A stretch of 64,000 bases of DNA from Nocardioides marinus (GCF_013408145.1 NZ_JACBZI010000001.1:2494001-2558000), one strand, 5' to 3'; counted from the stretch's first letter, positions 21,597-30,946 are shown. Numbers and translations are program-made. The notes: generated from the letters alone by a model not told the origin.

Positions 21597-21628
21597 TCCC
21601 ACGATGTGGGACGAGCGTCCCGCGATGT
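21597..21628. promoter_or_regulatory. Operator shared with the leuB leader promoter (copy 2)
   Basis: Two overlapping inverted repeats: TCCCA-CGATG-TGGGA (21597-21611) and GGGAC-GAGC-GTCCC (21608-21621), followed by GCGATGT. It matches 651-678 at 25 of 28 positions and lies 16 nt upstream of the -35, a position that fits an activator or a co-regulator better than simple blocking. Confidence 0.65.
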
Positions 21629-21640
21629 GAACCTGCCGGA

Positions 21641-21746
21641 GTCGAGCAGCGAGCGCTGGCGAGCGCGCCACGGTGGTCGAGCAGCGAGCGCCAACGAGCG
21701 GGCCCCGGTGGTCGAGCAGCGAGCGCCAGCGAGCGGGCGTCGAGAC
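21641..21746. repeat. Three tandem copies of a dispersed GTCGAGCAGCGAGCG repeat
   Basis: Copies begin at 21641, 21676 and 21711 with GTCGAGCAGCGAGCG, each preceded (copies 2 and 3) by GGTG and followed by variants of CCAGCGAGCGGGC, with a 35-bp period. The last copy leads into GTCGAGACC. A fourth, inverted copy lies at 24816-24858. This is the family of intergenic repeats known from Nocardioides-like genomes. It fills the gap between the ilvB promoter and the PCD/VOC gene. Confidence 0.8.
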
Positions 21747-21767
21747 CCCTCGAGACCCGTCCAGACC

Positions 21768-22466
21768 CTAGGCCGCCGGGCCCGGCCCCCGGCCGAGCCA
21801 CGTCGTGAGGCAGGCGCGGTTGCCCTGCGCGTCCTCGAGCACCCAGTACGCCGGCGCCTGGTCGTCGCTGACGAGCCGGCCGCCGGCCGCGAGGACCGCC
21901 GCCATCCGCTCCTCGACCGCCTCGGGCGGGACCCGGACGTCGGCGTGCCAGCGCTGGCGCGGCGCGCCGAGCTGGGCCGCCACGTGCTGCTCTGTCGGCT
22001 GGAACCACACCGACGGCCAGCGTCCGCCGGGGTCGACGGCCTCGTCGTCGTGCTCCTCCAGGCCCAGCACCGCCGCCCAGAACGGCTTGACCTCCGCGAG
22101 GTCCCAGGTGTCCAGCGCCCACTCCACCGACTGCAGTCGACCCGGCACGGCGCCCACCTCCAGCTCCGCCGCCACCTGCGAGACCGCCGCCGCCAGGCGC
22201 AGGTCGCGCCGGGTGATCCCCCCGACGTCGTGGCTCCAGGTGCGCACCTCGACCGCGCCGTAGCGCAGGTCGACGTCGGGGTGGTGGTCCATGGCGTCGG
22301 CCAGCCCCGCCACCTCGGCCACCAGCCGCGCACCCGTCGTGAAGTCGCCGGTCTCGAAGCGCGCCGCCAGCACCCCGAAGAGCGGGCGCCAGTCCCCCAG
22401 CCCGTCCTGCACGGCCGCGTCGACCTCGGCCTCGGTGAGCACGTGCCGGTCAGCCGGGGCGATCAC
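21768..22466 (-). CDS. Fusion of pterin carbinolamine dehydratase-like and glyoxalase-like (VOC) domains
   Basis: The 232-residue protein has an N-terminal PCD-like domain with the family motif DHHPDVDLRYGAVEVRTWSHDVGGIT (about residues 54-80) and a C-terminal VOC/glyoxalase-like domain (LQSVEWALDTWDLAEVKPFWAAVLGLEEHD, then WHADVRVP). PCD dehydrates 4a-hydroxy-tetrahydropterin; the VOC half may bind metal or a small molecule. The GTG at 22464-22466 overlaps the stop of the preceding VOC gene by 4 nt, which fixes the start. This domain pairing occurs in actinobacteria; its substrate is unknown. Confidence 0.8.
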   Translation of the reverse strand: MIAPADRHVLTEAEVDAAVQDGLGDWRPLFGVLAARFETGDFTTGARLVAEVAGLADAMDHHPDVDLRYGAVEVRTWSHDVGGITRRDLRLAAAVSQVAAELEVGAVPGRLQSVEWALDTWDLAEVKPFWAAVLGLEEHDDEAVDPGGRWPSVWFQPTEQHVAAQLGAPRQRWHADVRVPPEAVEERMAAVLAAGGRLVSDDQAPAYWVLEDAQGNRACLTTWLGRGPGPAA

Positions 22467-22891
22467 GGGCGCACCTCCTGCCCGGCCGGCAGCACCTGCT
22501 GGCCCAGGGGGCCGGGGTTCCAGGCGATCTCCCAGCGGTAGCCGTCCGGGTCGGCGACGTACCCGGTGAAGCCGCCCCACTCGCGCTCCTCGGGGCCGGA
22601 GAGCCGCCTGGCGCCAGCGGCCACCATCTGCGCCATCACGGTCGCGACCTCCTCGCGGGTCGCCACGTTGTGGGCCAGGGTGATCGGTGCGGGCCCCTCG
22701 GCCGCCGGCCCGACCTCGGCCTCGAACGCGGCGAGGTCCCACAGGCTCAGCACCAGGCGCTCACCGACCTGCACCATCAGCACGTCCTCGCCGTCGTACG
22801 TCGGCTGCCAGCCGAGCCCGTCGACGTAGAAGGCCCGGGCGGCGGCGACGTCGCGCACCGCCAGCGTCACGAAGCTCAGTCGTTGCTCCAC
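22463..22891 (-). CDS. VOC-family (glyoxalase/dioxygenase-like) protein
   Basis: A 142-residue single-module VOC protein: RLSFVTLAVRDVAAARAFYVDGLGWQPTYDGEDVLMVQVG at the start and GYVADPDGYRWEIAWNPG at the end, with the typical D-P-D-G-x-x-W/E pattern. Enzyme class unknown. The GTG at 22889-22891 is preceded almost immediately by GGAGG, so the start is uncertain by a few codons. It overlaps the PCD/VOC gene by 4 nt, suggesting a two-gene operon. Confidence 0.8.
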   Translation of the reverse strand: MEQRLSFVTLAVRDVAAARAFYVDGLGWQPTYDGEDVLMVQVGERLVLSLWDLAAFEAEVGPAAEGPAPITLAHNVATREEVATVMAQMVAAGARRLSGPEEREWGGFTGYVADPDGYRWEIAWNPGPLGQQVLPAGQEVRP

Positions 22892-23016
22892 GCCTCCACC
22901 CTGCCGGTCGCGGGCCGGGCGCGCCAGCACCTCCCCCGCCCCGGGTGCACCGGGCGCTAGCGTCTGGTCCGGCGCGGCCCCTCCCGGTGCCACCGCCGCG
23001 CCGCGAAGGAGCCCCC

Positions 23017-23709
23017 ATGAGCACGTACGCCCGACCGCTGCACCTGACGACCGCCGTGGTCGCCACCGCCGCGCTGGTCCTCCAGCTGGTGCTGGTGGTC
23101 AACGGCGAGGCGGTCCTCGACGAGACGAACGCACCACCCACGGCCACCGCCGTGGCGCGGTACTTCAGCTACTTCACGATCCAGTCCAACCTGCTGGTGG
23201 CGATCGGCGCCTGGACCCTCGCGGCCGACCCGGGGCGCGACGGCCGCGGCTGGCGGGTGCTGCGGCTGGCCGGGCTCACCGGGATCACCGTGACCGCGCT
23301 CGTGCACGCGGTGCTGCTGCGGCCCCTGCTCGACCTCGAGGGCGCCTCGTGGCTGGCCGACACCCTGCTGCACGTCGCCGTGCCGTTGCTGGCGGTGCTG
23401 TCCTGGCTGCTCGTGGGGCCGCGGCCGCGCACGGACCCGCGCAGCGGGGCGCTGGCGATGGTGTGGCCGGTGGCCTGGCTGGTGTGGACCCTGGTGGTGG
23501 GGGCGGTGAGCGGGTGGTACCCCTACCCGTTCCTCGACGTGGCGGAGGAGGGCGCGCTCTCCGTGGCGCTCACCTCGCTCGTCATCACCGTGCTGATCGT
23601 CGGCGTGATGGCCCTCATCGGGTGGCTGGACCGTCGGCTGGCTGCTCGGGCGACTCCTTCTGGAGGGTCTCCCGGGCCACGAGCCACGGCAGCAGGGCCG
23701 CGAGGCTGA
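23017..23709 (+). CDS. Pr6Pr-family membrane protein
   Basis: A 230-residue, six-span membrane protein with the family signature (RYFSYFTIQSNLLVAIGAWTL, residues 46-66; W.YPFLDV near 170) of the FAR-17a/AIG1-like or Pr6Pr group. Function in bacteria is unknown. The ATG follows GAAGGAG by 5 nt. Its last 95 nt overlap the end of the convergent MFS gene; the Gly/Pro-rich tail after the last span is the part in the overlap. Confidence 0.78.
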   Translation: MSTYARPLHLTTAVVATAALVLQLVLVVNGEAVLDETNAPPTATAVARYFSYFTIQSNLLVAIGAWTLAADPGRDGRGWRVLRLAGLTGITVTALVHAVLLRPLLDLEGASWLADTLLHVAVPLLAVLSWLLVGPRPRTDPRSGALAMVWPVAWLVWTLVVGAVSGWYPYPFLDVAEEGALSVALTSLVITVLIVGVMALIGWLDRRLAARATPSGGSPGPRATAAGPRG

Positions 23710-24871
23710 CGAACCCGGTCACCACGAAGGCAGCCTCGAAGCCCCACCGGTCGGCCACCAGCCCGATCAGCACCGGCCCGAGGATCGCGCCGCCGTCCTG
23801 GGCCATCTGGAAGGTGCTCAGGACCGTCCCGCCGCTGCGCTGGTTGCCGATCACGTCGGCCACCGTCGCCTGCTGGCCGGGGTTGACCATGCCGGCACCG
23901 AAGCCGGACACCGCGGAGAGCACGAGCAGCACCAGCAGGCTCTCGCTGAAGCCCATCAGCCCCAGCGTCACCGAGGTGACGGCCAGGCCGAGCACCACCA
24001 TCGGCTTGCGGCCCACGGTGTCGGCGACGCGCCCGGAGAACTGCAGGCTCGAGGCGGTGCCGGCCGCGGCCACCGCCAGGGCCACGCCCGCCACCCACGT
24101 CTCGTCGTGGACCGCCACCGCGAACTGCGGCACCACCGCCACGCGCACGCCGAAGTTGGCCCACCCGTTGGCGAACGCCGAGGCCAGCGCCGCGCGGTAC
24201 GCCGAGTCGCGCAGCCCCTCGCCCAGTCGCATCGGCGGGGCGGGGGTCGCGGTCGGGTCGGGACGCAGGCTCGCGCCGGACAGCTTGACCCCGACCACCA
24301 GCGCCGCGACGACCAGCGCGACGGCGTACGCGACGAAGGGGACGCGCAGGCCGAAGCCGGCCATCAGGCCCCCGAGGACCGGGCCGAGCATGCCGCCGAT
24401 GAGGAAGGAGCTGGCGTAGGCCGACGACACGCGACCACGCATCGTCGGGGGCGCGAGGCGCACCAGCAGCGCCATCGCCGAGACGGTGAACATCGTCGAG
24501 CCGAGTCCGCCGATGCCCCGGAAGACCAGCAGCTGCCAGTACGTCTGCGCCACCGCGGTCAGCAGCGAGGAGGCCGCGACGACGCACAGCCCGGTCATGT
24601 AGACCCACCGCTCCCCCAGCCGCGCGACCAGCACGCCGGAGCCGGGCGCGCCGAGGAGGCGGAAGAACGCGAAGATCGACACGACCACCGACGCCGCGGC
24701 GACCCCGACGTCGAAGCTGCGGGCGTAGGCCGGCAGCACCGGGCTGATCAGCCCGAAGCCGATCGCGATGACGAACGCCGAGGCGATCAGGACCTTGATC
24801 TCGCCGGGGATGGGCGGTCTCGACGCGCGCTCGGTGGCGCTCGCTGCTCGACCACCGTCGTGGGTGCTCAC
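23615..24871 (-). CDS. MFS transporter in the kynureninase operon
   Basis: A 418-residue, 12-span major facilitator (IASAFVIAIGFGLISPVLPAYARSF after the first segment; loop motif ARLGERWVYMTG between spans 2 and 3). It overlaps the end of the kynureninase gene by 4 nt (ATGA), so it is cotranscribed and may export or import kynurenine-pathway compounds; many related carriers are drug exporters. Its first 15 codons (STHDGGRAASATERASR) are encoded by a copy of the dispersed GTCGAGCAGCGAGCG repeat, so the natural start may be further in (for example at a codon after residue 20). Confidence 0.82.
   Translation of the reverse strand: MSTHDGGRAASATERASRPPIPGEIKVLIASAFVIAIGFGLISPVLPAYARSFDVGVAAASVVVSIFAFFRLLGAPGSGVLVARLGERWVYMTGLCVVAASSLLTAVAQTYWQLLVFRGIGGLGSTMFTVSAMALLVRLAPPTMRGRVSSAYASSFLIGGMLGPVLGGLMAGFGLRVPFVAYAVALVVAALVVGVKLSGASLRPDPTATPAPPMRLGEGLRDSAYRAALASAFANGWANFGVRVAVVPQFAVAVHDETWVAGVALAVAAAGTASSLQFSGRVADTVGRKPMVVLGLAVTSVTLGLMGFSESLLVLLVLSAVSGFGAGMVNPGQQATVADVIGNQRSGGTVLSTFQMAQDGGAILGPVLIGLVADRWGFEAAFVVTGFVSLAALLPWLVARETLQKESPEQPADGPATR
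24816..24858. repeat. Dispersed repeat copy inside the start of the MFS gene
   Basis: GGTCTCGACGCGCGCTCGG (from 24816) through GCTCGCTGCTCGACCACC (ending 24858) is an inverted copy of the 21641-21746 repeat. It encodes residues about 5-18 of the MFS protein as listed. Confidence 0.75.
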
Positions 24872-26112
24872 GAGGAGGCCAGCACCTCGGCGGCCGCGCG
24901 CATTCCCGCCTCCACCTCCGCGAACGACGTCGACAGCGGGGCCAGGCCGACCCGCAGGCCACCGGGGTCGCGGTAGTCCGGGATGACGTCGCGCTCCCAG
25001 AGCCGGGCCACGACCTCGCGCATCGCGGGGTGGTCGACCGTGACGTGCCCGCCCCGGCGTGCCGGGTCGCGCGGCGAGGCCACTCGGGCACCGAGCGGCG
25101 CGAGCAACGCGTCGGCCAGCTCGATCGCGTACGACGTCAGCGACACGGACTTGGCCCGGACCGCCGTCATGCCGACCTCGGCGATCGTCGCGACGGTGTC
25201 ACGCAGCGCCAGCATCCCGACGACCGGCGGGGTGCCCGAGATCATCCGGCGGATGCCCGGGGCGGGTGCCCAGTCCGGCCCCATCGCGAACGGGTCGGCG
25301 TGCCCCATCCACCCGGTCACGGGCTGGTCGAGCACGTGGTGGTGCCGCTGGGCGGCGTAGACGAACGCGGGCGACCCGGGGCCGCCCCCGAGGTACTTGT
25401 AGGTGCAGCCGACGGCCAGGTCGACGCCCCACTCGTCGAGGGCCAGCGGCACCGAGCCGACCGAGTGCGAGAGGTCCCACAGCACGACCGCGCCGACGTC
25501 GTGGGCGGCGCGGGTGATCGCCTCGGCGTCGGCCAGCCACGCCGAGCGGTAGGCGACGTGGCTGAGCAGCACCACGGCGGTGTCGCCGGAGAGCTGGGCC
25601 GCCACGTCCTCGGTGGACACCCCGGCGGCCGGGTCCACCTCGACCCACCGCAGGGTCAGCCCGAGCTCCCGGGCGACCGACGCGGCGACGTACCTGTCGG
25701 TCGGGAAGTCGTCGCGGCACAGCACCACCTCGTGACGCCCGGGCCGCAGCGCGCAGGCCGCGCGCAAGGCCTTGTAGAGCAGCACGGTCGTGGAGTCCCC
25801 GACGGTGGTCTGGCCGGGCGCCGCCCCCAGGCAGGCGGCCGCGATCTCGTCGCCGACGACCAGCGGCAGCTCCATCCACGACTCGTCCCACCCGCGGATC
25901 AGCCGCCCGCCCCACTCGGCCTCGACGAAGGTCGTGAGCCGCTCGGCGGTGACCCGGAGTGGCCGGCCCAGCGAGTTGCCGTCGAAGTAGACCAGGGGCG
26001 TCTCGCTGCCGACGTACCGCTCCCGCAGGTGCGCCAGCGGGTCGGCGGCGTCGAGGGCGGCGGCGTCGGGGGCGGCGGCGTCGGGGGCGGTTGGGCCGGG
26101 CTGGGTGCTCAC
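24868..26112 (-). CDS. kynU: Kynureninase
   Basis: A 414-residue fold-type I PLP enzyme of usual length with YFDGNSLGRPL near residue 45, the substrate/PLP stretch LSHVAYRSAWL, WDLSHSVGSVPL and the PLP lysine in CTYKYLGGGPGSPAF. It hydrolyses kynurenine to anthranilate and alanine. The N-terminal 25 residues are a repetitive Ala/Asp/Pro tract from tandem GGCGGCGTCGGG units. Downstream, the MFS gene overlaps by 4 nt. No other kynurenine-pathway gene (kynA/kynB) is in the window. Confidence 0.9.
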   Translation of the reverse strand: MSTQPGPTAPDAAAPDAAALDAADPLAHLRERYVGSETPLVYFDGNSLGRPLRVTAERLTTFVEAEWGGRLIRGWDESWMELPLVVGDEIAAACLGAAPGQTTVGDSTTVLLYKALRAACALRPGRHEVVLCRDDFPTDRYVAASVARELGLTLRWVEVDPAAGVSTEDVAAQLSGDTAVVLLSHVAYRSAWLADAEAITRAAHDVGAVVLWDLSHSVGSVPLALDEWGVDLAVGCTYKYLGGGPGSPAFVYAAQRHHHVLDQPVTGWMGHADPFAMGPDWAPAPGIRRMISGTPPVVGMLALRDTVATIAEVGMTAVRAKSVSLTSYAIELADALLAPLGARVASPRDPARRGGHVTVDHPAMREVVARLWERDVIPDYRDPGGLRVGLAPLSTSFAEVEAGMRAAAEVLASS

Positions 26113-26160
26113 GGCGCATGTCTACCCGAGGGGGCGCGGGGCTGCTGGCATGCTCCCGGC

Positions 26161-27690
26161 ATGAGCATCCGCCCCGAGCTGCTGGAGGTGCTCGCGCGGC
26201 GGGCCCTGACCGAGGACTCCGCCCGCCCCGACGCCGTCGAGCGGCTGCACGCGCGCGGCGGCCGCACCGCCCGGGAGAACGTCGCGGCGCTGGTCGACGA
26301 CGGCTCGTTCGTGGAGTACGGGCGCTTCGTGACCGCGGCCCAGTCCCAGCGCCGTCCGCTCGAGGAGCTCCTGGACCGCAGCGTGGCCGACGGGATCGTG
26401 GGCGGGCTCGCGACGATCGAGGGCCACCAGGTGGCCGTCATGTCCTACGACTACCTCGTCATGGCCGGCACCCAGGGGATGCGCGGGCACCGCAAGACCG
26501 ACCGGCTCATCGACGTGGTCTCGCGGCTGGGCCTGCCCACCGTCTTCTTCGCCGCGGGCGGGGGCGGCCGACCGGGCGACACCGACATCCCCCTGGTCTC
26601 GGCGCTCGACGTGACGACGTTCGCGGCGTGGGCCCGGCTCTCCGGGCGGGTGCCGCGGATCGCGGTGGTCGAGGACAACTGCTTCGCCGGCAACGCCGTC
26701 ATCGCCGGCTGCTCGGACCTCATCGTCGCCACCGAGCGTGCCTCGCTGGGCATGGGCGGGCCCGCGATGATCGCCGGCGGAGGGCTCGGGGACGTGGCGG
26801 CCGCCGACGTGGGTCCGATCGAGGTGATGGAGGCCAACGGCGTGGTCGACGTGACCACGGACGACGCGGTCGGCACCGCCCGCGAGCTGATCGGCTACTT
26901 CCTCGGGCGGTCGTCGAGCTGGACCGCACCGGACCAGAGCGCCCTGCGCGACGCCGTGCCCGAGGGTGAGCGCACCGCCTACGAGCTGCTGCCGATCGTC
27001 GAGACGCTGTGCGACGAGGACTCGGTGACGGTGCTGCGACCCACCTTCGCCCCCGAGCTGCTCACCGCGCTCGGGCGCGTCGAGGGCCGCACCGTCGGCG
27101 TCCTCGGCAACGACACCCGGCACTGGGCCGGCGCGATCACCGCCGACGCCGGCGACAAGGCCGCCCGGTTCCTGCAGCTGTGCGACGCCCACGGCTTCCC
27201 GGTCGTCTCGCTGGTCGACACCCCCGGGATGATGGTCGGCGCCGACGCGGAGCGCACCGGCCTGGTCCGGCACACCTCACGGCTGCTGGTCGCCGCCGCG
27301 CGGATGGAGGTGCCGCTGATCGGGGTGGTGCTGCGTCGCGGGTACGGCCTCGGCGCCCAGGCGATGCTCGGCGGCAGCACCCACGAGCCGCTGATGACGC
27401 TGGCCTGGCCCGGTGCGCACCTCGGTGCGATGGGGCTCGAGGGAGCGGTGCGGCTCTCGATGCGCCGCGAGCTCGAGGCGATCGAGGACGAGGCCGAGCG
27501 CGAGGCGCGGGTGCGGGAGCTCACGGCGTACGCCCAGGCGAGCTCGACCGCCCTCGAGGTCGCGCGCCACTTCGAGATCGACGACGTCATCGACCCCGCC
27601 GAGACCCGCGGGGTGCTCGTGCGGCTGCTCGACGCCGCGGATCGCGACGGTCGGCTGGTCGGCAGCGGACGTCCGGTCGACACGTGGTGA
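26161..27690 (+). CDS. Acyl-CoA carboxylase carboxyltransferase-domain protein
   Basis: A 509-residue protein with two crotonase-like halves of the carboxyltransferase domain (ARENVAALVDDGSFVEYGRF at about residues 38-57; GAGGAL-type binding replaced by NCFAGNAVIAGCSDLIV; second half SLVDTPGMMVG and LRRGYGLGAQAML). Beta subunits of acetyl- or propionyl-CoA carboxylase have this layout. There is no biotin or biotin carboxylase gene beside it, so its partner lies elsewhere and substrate is open. The ATG at 26161 is divergent from kynU by 48 nt. Confidence 0.8.
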   Translation: MSIRPELLEVLARRALTEDSARPDAVERLHARGGRTARENVAALVDDGSFVEYGRFVTAAQSQRRPLEELLDRSVADGIVGGLATIEGHQVAVMSYDYLVMAGTQGMRGHRKTDRLIDVVSRLGLPTVFFAAGGGGRPGDTDIPLVSALDVTTFAAWARLSGRVPRIAVVEDNCFAGNAVIAGCSDLIVATERASLGMGGPAMIAGGGLGDVAAADVGPIEVMEANGVVDVTTDDAVGTARELIGYFLGRSSSWTAPDQSALRDAVPEGERTAYELLPIVETLCDEDSVTVLRPTFAPELLTALGRVEGRTVGVLGNDTRHWAGAITADAGDKAARFLQLCDAHGFPVVSLVDTPGMMVGADAERTGLVRHTSRLLVAAARMEVPLIGVVLRRGYGLGAQAMLGGSTHEPLMTLAWPGAHLGAMGLEGAVRLSMRRELEAIEDEAEREARVRELTAYAQASSTALEVARHFEIDDVIDPAETRGVLVRLLDAADRDGRLVGSGRPVDTW

Positions 27691-27736
27691 GGCGCCCACC
27701 GATGAGTCCGTCGGTGCCGGCTGGTCTGATGCGGAC

Positions 27737-28276
27737 ATGAGGAAGCTGATCGTCACCGAGTTCATCACCCTCGACGGCGTCGTGGAGGACCCCAGCTGGA
27801 CCTTCTCGGAGGTCCCGTTCGAGGAGGCCGCCTACGACATCAAGGGCCGCGAGCAGGAGGAGGCCAGCGCGCTGCTGCTCGGCCGCGTCTCCCACGACGA
27901 GTTCGCGCCGGTGTGGCCGTCGATGGAGGAGTTCGAGGCCTACAACGCGATGCCGAAGTACGTCGTCTCCTCGACGCTCCAGGGCTCGGACTGGACCAAC
28001 ACCCACGTGCTGCGGTCCCTCGACGACGTCGCGGCCCTCAAGGCGCGCACCGACGAGGGCGAGGGGCCGATCTACGTCCACGGGTCGGCCACCCTGTCCC
28101 AGGGGCTGCTCGCCGCCGGGCTCGTGGACCGGCTGCACCTGCTCGTCTTCCCGCTCGTCCTCGGCGCCGGCAAGAGGCTCTTCGCCGACTCCGGCGAGAC
28201 GGTGAAGCTCGAGCTCGTCGAGCACGCGGCCTACGCCAACGGGGTCACGCTGCAGGTGCTCGACGTCGTCCGCTGA
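27737..28276 (+). CDS. Dihydrofolate reductase-family (RibD C-terminal-like) protein
   Basis: A 179-residue protein of the RibD C-terminal/DHFR-like fold (MRKLIVTEFITLDGVVEDPSW; LLLGRVSHDEF; YVVSSTL; GSATLSQGLLAAGLVDRLHLLVFPLVLGAGKRLF). Many actinobacterial paralogues exist; the substrate is unknown. A -10-like TCTGAT (27725-27730) sits 6 nt before the ATG, indicating a leaderless start. Confidence 0.82.
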   Translation: MRKLIVTEFITLDGVVEDPSWTFSEVPFEEAAYDIKGREQEEASALLLGRVSHDEFAPVWPSMEEFEAYNAMPKYVVSSTLQGSDWTNTHVLRSLDDVAALKARTDEGEGPIYVHGSATLSQGLLAAGLVDRLHLLVFPLVLGAGKRLFADSGETVKLELVEHAAYANGVTLQVLDVVR

Positions 28277-28287
28277 CGGCCGCTCGT

Positions 28288-28388
28288 ACGAAAACAGGCG
28301 CAAGGACCGACCCTCCGTCGCCGCGCACGCCTGACCTGGGCAGACGCGGGTTCTTGGAGGGTCGGGCCGTGGTTGTGCCTGTCCTCGT
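28288..28388. repeat. Long imperfect inverted repeat between convergent genes
   Basis: The arms, 28288-28316 (starting ACGAAAACAGGC, ending CCGACCCTCC) and 28356-28388 (starting GGAGGGTCGG, ending GCCTGTCCTCGT), pair over about 30 bp with a few bulges around a 39-nt loop. It fills the space between the DHFR-family gene and ilvD and may be a two-way terminator or a small dispersed element. No flanking target duplication is evident. Confidence 0.65.
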
Positions 28389-28400
28389 CCGGCGTCCCCG

Positions 28401-30089
28401 TCAGCCCGTGACGGCGCCGTGCGCGGCGGAGGAGACGATCTTGGCGTACTTGCCGAGCACACCCTTGGTGTACTTCGGCGGGTTCGGGGCCCAGCCCTCC
28501 CTGCGGGAGTCCCAGTCCTCGCCCTGCTCGACCTCGAGGGTGCGGTTGAGGACGTCGAGGGTGATCTTGTCGCCGTCGCGGACGAAGGCGATCGGGCCGC
28601 CGTCGACGGCCTCGGGGGCGACGTGGCCGACGCAGAGACCGGTCGTGCCCCCGGAGAAGCGGCCGTCGGTGAGCAGCAGGACGTCCTTGCCGAGGCCCGC
28701 GCCCTTGATGGCACCGGTGATGGCGAGCATCTCGCGCATGCCGGGGCCGCCCTTGGGGCCCTCGTAGCGGATGACCACGACGTCGTTCGCGACGATCTTG
28801 CCGGCCGCCAGCGCGTCCATCGCGGCGCGCTCGCCGTCGAAGACCCGGGCGGTGCCCTCGAAGACGGTCTCGTCGAAGCCGGCGGACTTCACCACGGCCC
28901 CGTCGGGGGCCAGCGAGCCCTTGAGGATCGTCAGGCCGCCGGTCTTGTGGATCGGGCGCTCGAGCGAACGGATGACGTCGTCGTCGAGGGCCGGCGGGTT
29001 GAGGTCGGCGAGGTTCTCGGCCAGCGTCTTGCCCGTGACGGTGAGCGCGTCGCCGTGCATGAGACCGGCGTCGAGCAGCGCCTTCATCACCACGGGGATG
29101 CCGCCGATCTTGTCGACGTCGTTCATGACGTACTTGCCGAACGGCTTGAGGTCGCCCAGGTGCGGCACCTTGTCGCCGATGCGGTTGAAGTCGTCGATGG
29201 TCAGCGGCACCTCGGCCTCGCGGGCGATGGCCAGCAGGTGCAGCACGGCGTTGGTGGAGCCGCCCAGCGCCATCACGACGGTGATGGCGTTCTCGAAGGC
29301 CTCCATCGTCATGATCTGGCGGGCGGTGATGCCCTTCGCGATCAGGTTGACCACGGCCTCGCCGGAGCGGTGGGCGAAGCCGTCGCGGCGGCGGTCGACG
29401 GCCGGCGGCGCGGCCGAGCCGGGCAGCGACATGCCCAGCGCCTCGCCGACGGCGGCCATCGTGTTGGCGGTGTACATGCCGCCGCAGGCGCCCTCGCCGG
29501 GGCAGATCGCGCGCTCGATCCGGTCGACCTCGTCACGGCTGATCTTGCCGGCCAGGCACGCACCGACGGCCTCGAAGGCGTCGATGATGGTGACGTCCTT
29601 GCCGTCGACCTGGCCGGGCATGATCGAGCCGGCGTAGAGGAAGACGCTGGCCAGGTCGAGCCGGGCGGCGGCCATCAGCATGCCGGGCAGCGACTTGTCA
29701 CAGCCGGCCAGCAGCACCGAGCCGTCGAGGCGCTCGGCGTTCATGACCACCTCGACGGAGTCGGCGATGACCTCGCGGGAGACCAGCGAGAAGTGCATGC
29801 CCTCGTGGCCCATCGAGATGCCGTCGGAGACCGAGATCGTGCCGAACTCCAGGGGGTAGCCCTGGGCGGCGTGCACGCCGTTCTTGACCGCCTTGGCCAG
29901 CCGGTCGAGCGAGAGGTTGCAGGGGGTGATCTCGTTCCAGCTGGACGCCACGCCGATCTGCGGCTTCTCCCAGTCGTCGTCGCCCATGCCTACGGCCCGC
30001 AGCATCCCTCGCGACGCGGCCCGCTCGAGACCGTCGGTGACGTCGCGGGAGCGGGGCTTCAGGTCGGGGGTGCTGTCGGGTCCGGTCAT
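28401..30089 (-). CDS. ilvD: Dihydroxyacid dehydratase
   Basis: A 562-residue enzyme with iron-sulfur ligand stretches ([38 protein letters not shown]) and the metal-binding lysine region after them. It dehydrates dihydroxy-acids in branched-chain amino-acid synthesis. The ATG at 30087-30089 is chosen over a longer reading frame because a -10-like TAGGCT (30097-30102) ends 7 nt upstream, giving a leaderless message. The leuB/ilvB operator is not found in front of this gene. Confidence 0.95.
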   Translation of the reverse strand: MTGPDSTPDLKPRSRDVTDGLERAASRGMLRAVGMGDDDWEKPQIGVASSWNEITPCNLSLDRLAKAVKNGVHAAQGYPLEFGTISVSDGISMGHEGMHFSLVSREVIADSVEVVMNAERLDGSVLLAGCDKSLPGMLMAAARLDLASVFLYAGSIMPGQVDGKDVTIIDAFEAVGACLAGKISRDEVDRIERAICPGEGACGGMYTANTMAAVGEALGMSLPGSAAPPAVDRRRDGFAHRSGEAVVNLIAKGITARQIMTMEAFENAITVVMALGGSTNAVLHLLAIAREAEVPLTIDDFNRIGDKVPHLGDLKPFGKYVMNDVDKIGGIPVVMKALLDAGLMHGDALTVTGKTLAENLADLNPPALDDDVIRSLERPIHKTGGLTILKGSLAPDGAVVKSAGFDETVFEGTARVFDGERAAMDALAAGKIVANDVVVIRYEGPKGGPGMREMLAITGAIKGAGLGKDVLLLTDGRFSGGTTGLCVGHVAPEAVDGGPIAFVRDGDKITLDVLNRTLEVEQGEDWDSRREGWAPNPPKYTKGVLGKYAKIVSSAAHGAVTG

Positions 30090-30181
30090 GGGGGAAAGCC
30101 TACGTGCGACGGCTCTCACGCTTTCGACACGTCTCAACCCTCCGGCTGCGCGGGTGCGCACCGACGCCCTAGCCTCTTCGG

Positions 30182-30946
30182 GTGACTGGATCCCCTGCCG
30201 CACCCCCGACGGTGACCTGGCCCGACCACGCCGCCGTGCTCTTCGACCTCGACGGCGTGATCACCCCCACCGCCGAGGTGCACATGCGTGCGTGGGCGGA
30301 GATGTTCAACGAGTTCCTGGCCGCCTACGACGGCCCGGCCGACGACCGCTCCCCCTACACCGACGCCGACTACTTCGCCCACGTCGACGGCAAGCCCCGC
30401 TACGACGGCGTCCGCGACTTCCTCGCCTCCCGCGGCATCTCGCTGCCCGAGTCCGGCGACCCGCAGTCGGTGCAGGGCCTCGGCGACCGCAAGAACGACG
30501 CCTTCAACGCCGTGCTCGAGCGCGACGGCGTCGACCCCTACCCGGGCACCGTCGCCCTGCTCGACCACCTGCGCGACCTCGGTACGCCGCTGGCGATCGT
30601 CTCCTCGAGCGCCAACGCCCCCGCGGTGCTGGACGCCGCCGGGTTGTCCGACCGCTTCTCGACGGTCGTCGACGGTCGCGTCGCTGCCGCCGAGGGCCTG
30701 CCCGGCAAGCCCGCACCCGACACCTTCCAGCACGCCGCGGACGCCCTGGGGGTCCCCCGGGAGGCGGCCGTGGTCGTGGAGGACGCGGTCTCCGGCGTAC
30801 GCGCCGGTGCGGCGGGGGGCTTCGCGCTCGTCGTCGGCGTCGACCGCGGGGCCGGCCGCGACGTGCTCAGCGACGCCGGGGCCGACGTGGTCGTCTCCGA
30901 CCTGGTCGAGCTGGTGCCCGCCGCCACCGACGGGGCCGGTCAGTGA
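30182..30946 (+). CDS. HAD hydrolase, beta-phosphoglucomutase family
   Basis: A 254-residue HAD protein with motif I FDLDGVI (residues 21-27), motif II SSS (about 140), the [11 protein letters not shown] lysine motif and motif [14 protein letters not shown]. Paired with a GH65 phosphorylase, it is expected to interconvert beta-glucose-1-phosphate and glucose-6-phosphate. A -10-like TAGCCT (30170-30175) lies 6 nt before the GTG. Its stop overlaps the phosphorylase start by 4 nt. Confidence 0.88.
   Translation: MTGSPAAPPTVTWPDHAAVLFDLDGVITPTAEVHMRAWAEMFNEFLAAYDGPADDRSPYTDADYFAHVDGKPRYDGVRDFLASRGISLPESGDPQSVQGLGDRKNDAFNAVLERDGVDPYPGTVALLDHLRDLGTPLAIVSSSANAPAVLDAAGLSDRFSTVVDGRVAAAEGLPGKPAPDTFQHAADALGVPREAAVVVEDAVSGVRAGAAGGFALVVGVDRGAGRDVLSDAGADVVVSDLVELVPAATDGAGQ

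Noticed and set aside
21641..21746. Three regularly spaced repeats resembling a small CRISPR array
   Set aside because: The 'spacers' are themselves conserved parts of the repeat, period is only 35 bp, there are no cas genes, and another copy lies at 24816-24858.
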